This document shows positions 14,599-16,013 of a DNA stretch of 16,013 nt, one piece after another; position 1 is the first letter of the stretch; the number at the start of each line of letters is the position of its first letter. The position numbers and the translations under genes were made by a program. Under the pieces are notes generated by a model. The model was not told the origin of the DNA, did no database searches, and saw only the letters and a program-made list of their open reading frames with translations. The stretch spans positions 60,454 through 76,466 of the forward strand of contig DKKR01000003.1 in assembly GCA_002455375.1 (NCBI GenBank), written 5' to 3'. Source of the stretch: Bacteroidetes bacterium UBA6661 (lineage in GTDB: Bacteria; Bacteroidota; Bacteroidia; AKYH767-A; OLB10).

Positions 14599-16013
14599 AT
14601 GGCAACAAAAATTAAATTCGGTACCGATGGATGGCGTGCAATCATTGCACAGGACTTTACAGTAGAAAATGTTACACGTGTGGCAGAGGCTACAGCACAG
14701 TGGCTAAAGGCAAAGGGTGGTAATCCTTCAGTAGTTGTAGGCAACGACTGTCGTTTTGCAGGAAATCTTTTTGCTGAAACTACTGCCAAGGTGTTATGTG
14801 CAAACGGAATTCATGTAAAACTGGCACCCAATTTTGTTTCAACTCCAATGGTGTCGTTAGGTACATTGCACCACAAAGCAGACTTAGGGATTATACTTAC
14901 TGCAAGTCATAACCCACCAACATACAATGGTTTTAAACTCAAAGGCTCCTATGGCGGACCATTATTGCCTGCACAGGTTTCGGAGATAGAAGATATTATC
15001 AAAGACCAATCTGCCTTGGATACCTACACACTTTCACTGGATGATTTTGCTGCCAAAGGATTGTTGCAATGGGTTGATTTGGAAACATTGTATATAGACC
15101 ATGTAAAAGCAAACTTTGACCTTGACGCCATTAAGAAAAGCGGTAAAAAATGGGCATATGATGCCATGTTTGGTGCTGGACAAAATGTAATGAAAAAACT
15201 TTTTCCGGAAATTACACTGCTGCACTGCGATCACAATCCCGGCTTTCACGGTCAGGCCCCCGAACCTATTCATAAAAACCTGACAGAGTTTTCTACCCTT
15301 ATTAAGAATGATGGTAATATTGCCTGTGGATTAGTTACCGATGGTGATGCCGACCGCATTGGCTTGTATGATGACAAAGGAAATTTTGTTGACTCGCATC
15401 ATATCATTCTTTTGCTCATCCACTATCTGCATAAGTATAAGGGCATGAACGGAAAAGTGTGTACAGCGTTTTCTACCACTCCCAAAGTGCAAACACTTTG
15501 CAAACACTACGGCCTGCCTATTGACGTAGTTAAGATTGGTTTCAAATACATCTGCGAAATAATGATTAATGAAGATGTATTGTTAGGCGGTGAAGAGTCT
15601 GGCGGCATTGCCATTAAAGGACACATACCCGAGCGTGACGGCATCTGGATGGGCTTGGTAATATGGGAGTTTATGGCCAAGTCGGGAAAATCACTGAATG
15701 AACTTATTAAAGAAGTATATGAAATAACCGGTCCATTTTCTTTCGAGCGAAATGACCTTCATATCAAGGAAGAGGTAAAGCAAAAAATTCTGGCAAACTG
15801 CATCAGTAATAAATATACGCAATTTGGTAATTACAAAGTGGAACGCCTTGAAGACTTAGATGGTTTTAAATACTACTTCGACAATGCCAATAGTGAATGG
15901 CTGATGATTAGAGCCAGTGGCACTGAGCCTGTGCTCAGAACCTATGCCGAATCATCATCGCGCGAAAAAGCCTTTCAGATTCTCAAGGCCTGCGAGCAAA
16001 CATTGCTGGCTTA
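14599..16013 (+). CDS. Phosphoglucomutase/phosphomannomutase family protein (runs to the window edge)
   Basis: The frame opens with ATG at 14599 and stays open to the last base: 471 full codons plus the bases TA, so a stop codon may begin exactly at the edge. The alpha-D-phosphohexomutase hallmarks are all present: KFGTDGWRAIIA at the N-terminus, the phosphoserine loop TASHNPP with S103, the Mg-binding loop DGDADR (248-253), the sugar-specificity loop GEESGG (331-336) and the phosphate-binding RASGTEP (438-444). The enzyme moves phosphate between C1 and C6 of hexoses, linking central carbon metabolism to glycan precursors. Whether it prefers glucose or mannose phosphates cannot be read from the sequence. 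The KFGTDGWRAIIA start differs from GlmM as I know it in this phylum. It begins 15 bases after the preceding gene. At 471 residues it is essentially full length. Confidence 0.92.
   Translation, partial: MATKIKFGTDGWRAIIAQDFTVENVTRVAEATAQWLKAKGGNPSVVVGNDCRFAGNLFAETTAKVLCANGIHVKLAPNFVSTPMVSLGTLHHKADLGIILTASHNPPTYNGFKLKGSYGGPLLPAQVSEIEDIIKDQSALDTYTLSLDDFAAKGLLQWVDLETLYIDHVKANFDLDAIKKSGKKWAYDAMFGAGQNVMKKLFPEITLLHCDHNPGFHGQAPEPIHKNLTEFSTLIKNDGNIACGLVTDGDADRIGLYDDKGNFVDSHHIILLLIHYLHKYKGMNGKVCTAFSTTPKVQTLCKHYGLPIDVVKIGFKYICEIMINEDVLLGGEESGGIAIKGHIPERDGIWMGLVIWEFMAKSGKSLNELIKEVYEITGPFSFERNDLHIKEEVKQKILANCISNKYTQFGNYKVERLEDLDGFKYYFDNANSEWLMIRASGTEPVLRTYAESSSREKAFQILKACEQTLLA

Noticed and set aside
15034..15273. 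Minus-strand frame inside the phosphomutase gene
   Set aside because: The plus-strand frame carries all hexomutase motifs; the opposite frame has no recognisable feature.
1..16013. Search for CRISPR arrays, insertion sequences, phage genes, toxin-antitoxin or defence systems
   Set aside because: No regularly spaced short repeats, transposase, integrase or defence-type domains were seen; gene content and base composition look uniformly chromosomal.

Overview
The window looks like chromosomal DNA of a member of the Bacteroidota. The evidence is a very large secreted protein with a type IX secretion (T9SS) sorting tail, promoter sequences of the TTTG-N19-TAnnTTTG type, an almost complete lack of Shine-Dalgarno sequences, low GC content and AT-rich gaps. 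I cannot assign a genus. I see no insertion sequence, phage gene, CRISPR array, toxin-antitoxin pair or recognisable defence system, and most of the window is ordinary housekeeping DNA.

Layout from left to right. A tRNA-Ala(GGC) cut by the window edge lies on the minus strand (1-64). A strong intrinsic terminator (132-162) ends a 1517-residue T9SS cargo protein, also on the minus strand (183-4736). That protein is built from five cysteine-framed jelly-roll (MAM-like) units separated by Ig/CARDB-like linkers. The 354-base gap at 4737-5090 holds the promoter of this gene, a perfect 14-bp palindrome and an unannotated 39-codon ORF that would encode a single-pass membrane microprotein. A plus-strand cluster follows: sucC (TCA cycle), an agmatinase-family gene starting 3 bases after it, and a fatty-acid-hydroxylase-family membrane protein (5091-7857). 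This cluster converges on lepA (elongation factor 4), which is on the minus strand (7900-9687).

Divergent from lepA is a DinB/YfiT-like metal-binding protein (9815-10333). The last block, all on the plus strand, holds a seven-haem cytochrome c with a TPR tail (10420-12417), an MltG endolytic transglycosylase whose ATG abuts the cytochrome stop codon (12418-13446), a secreted protein of unknown function with a probable internal duplication (13480-14583), and a phosphoglucomutase/phosphomannomutase running to the right edge (14599-16013).

Tight spacing suggests two transcription units, sucC-speB-hydroxylase and cytochrome-mltG-hypothetical-phosphomutase, but the products of each do not form one obvious pathway. 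The observations most worth checking are the mosaic, cysteine-framed repeats of the T9SS protein, the 39-residue microprotein, the cytochrome/TPR gene abutting mltG, the duplicated unknown secreted protein, and a TATTTTTG-like octamer found 7-13 bases before several start codons.
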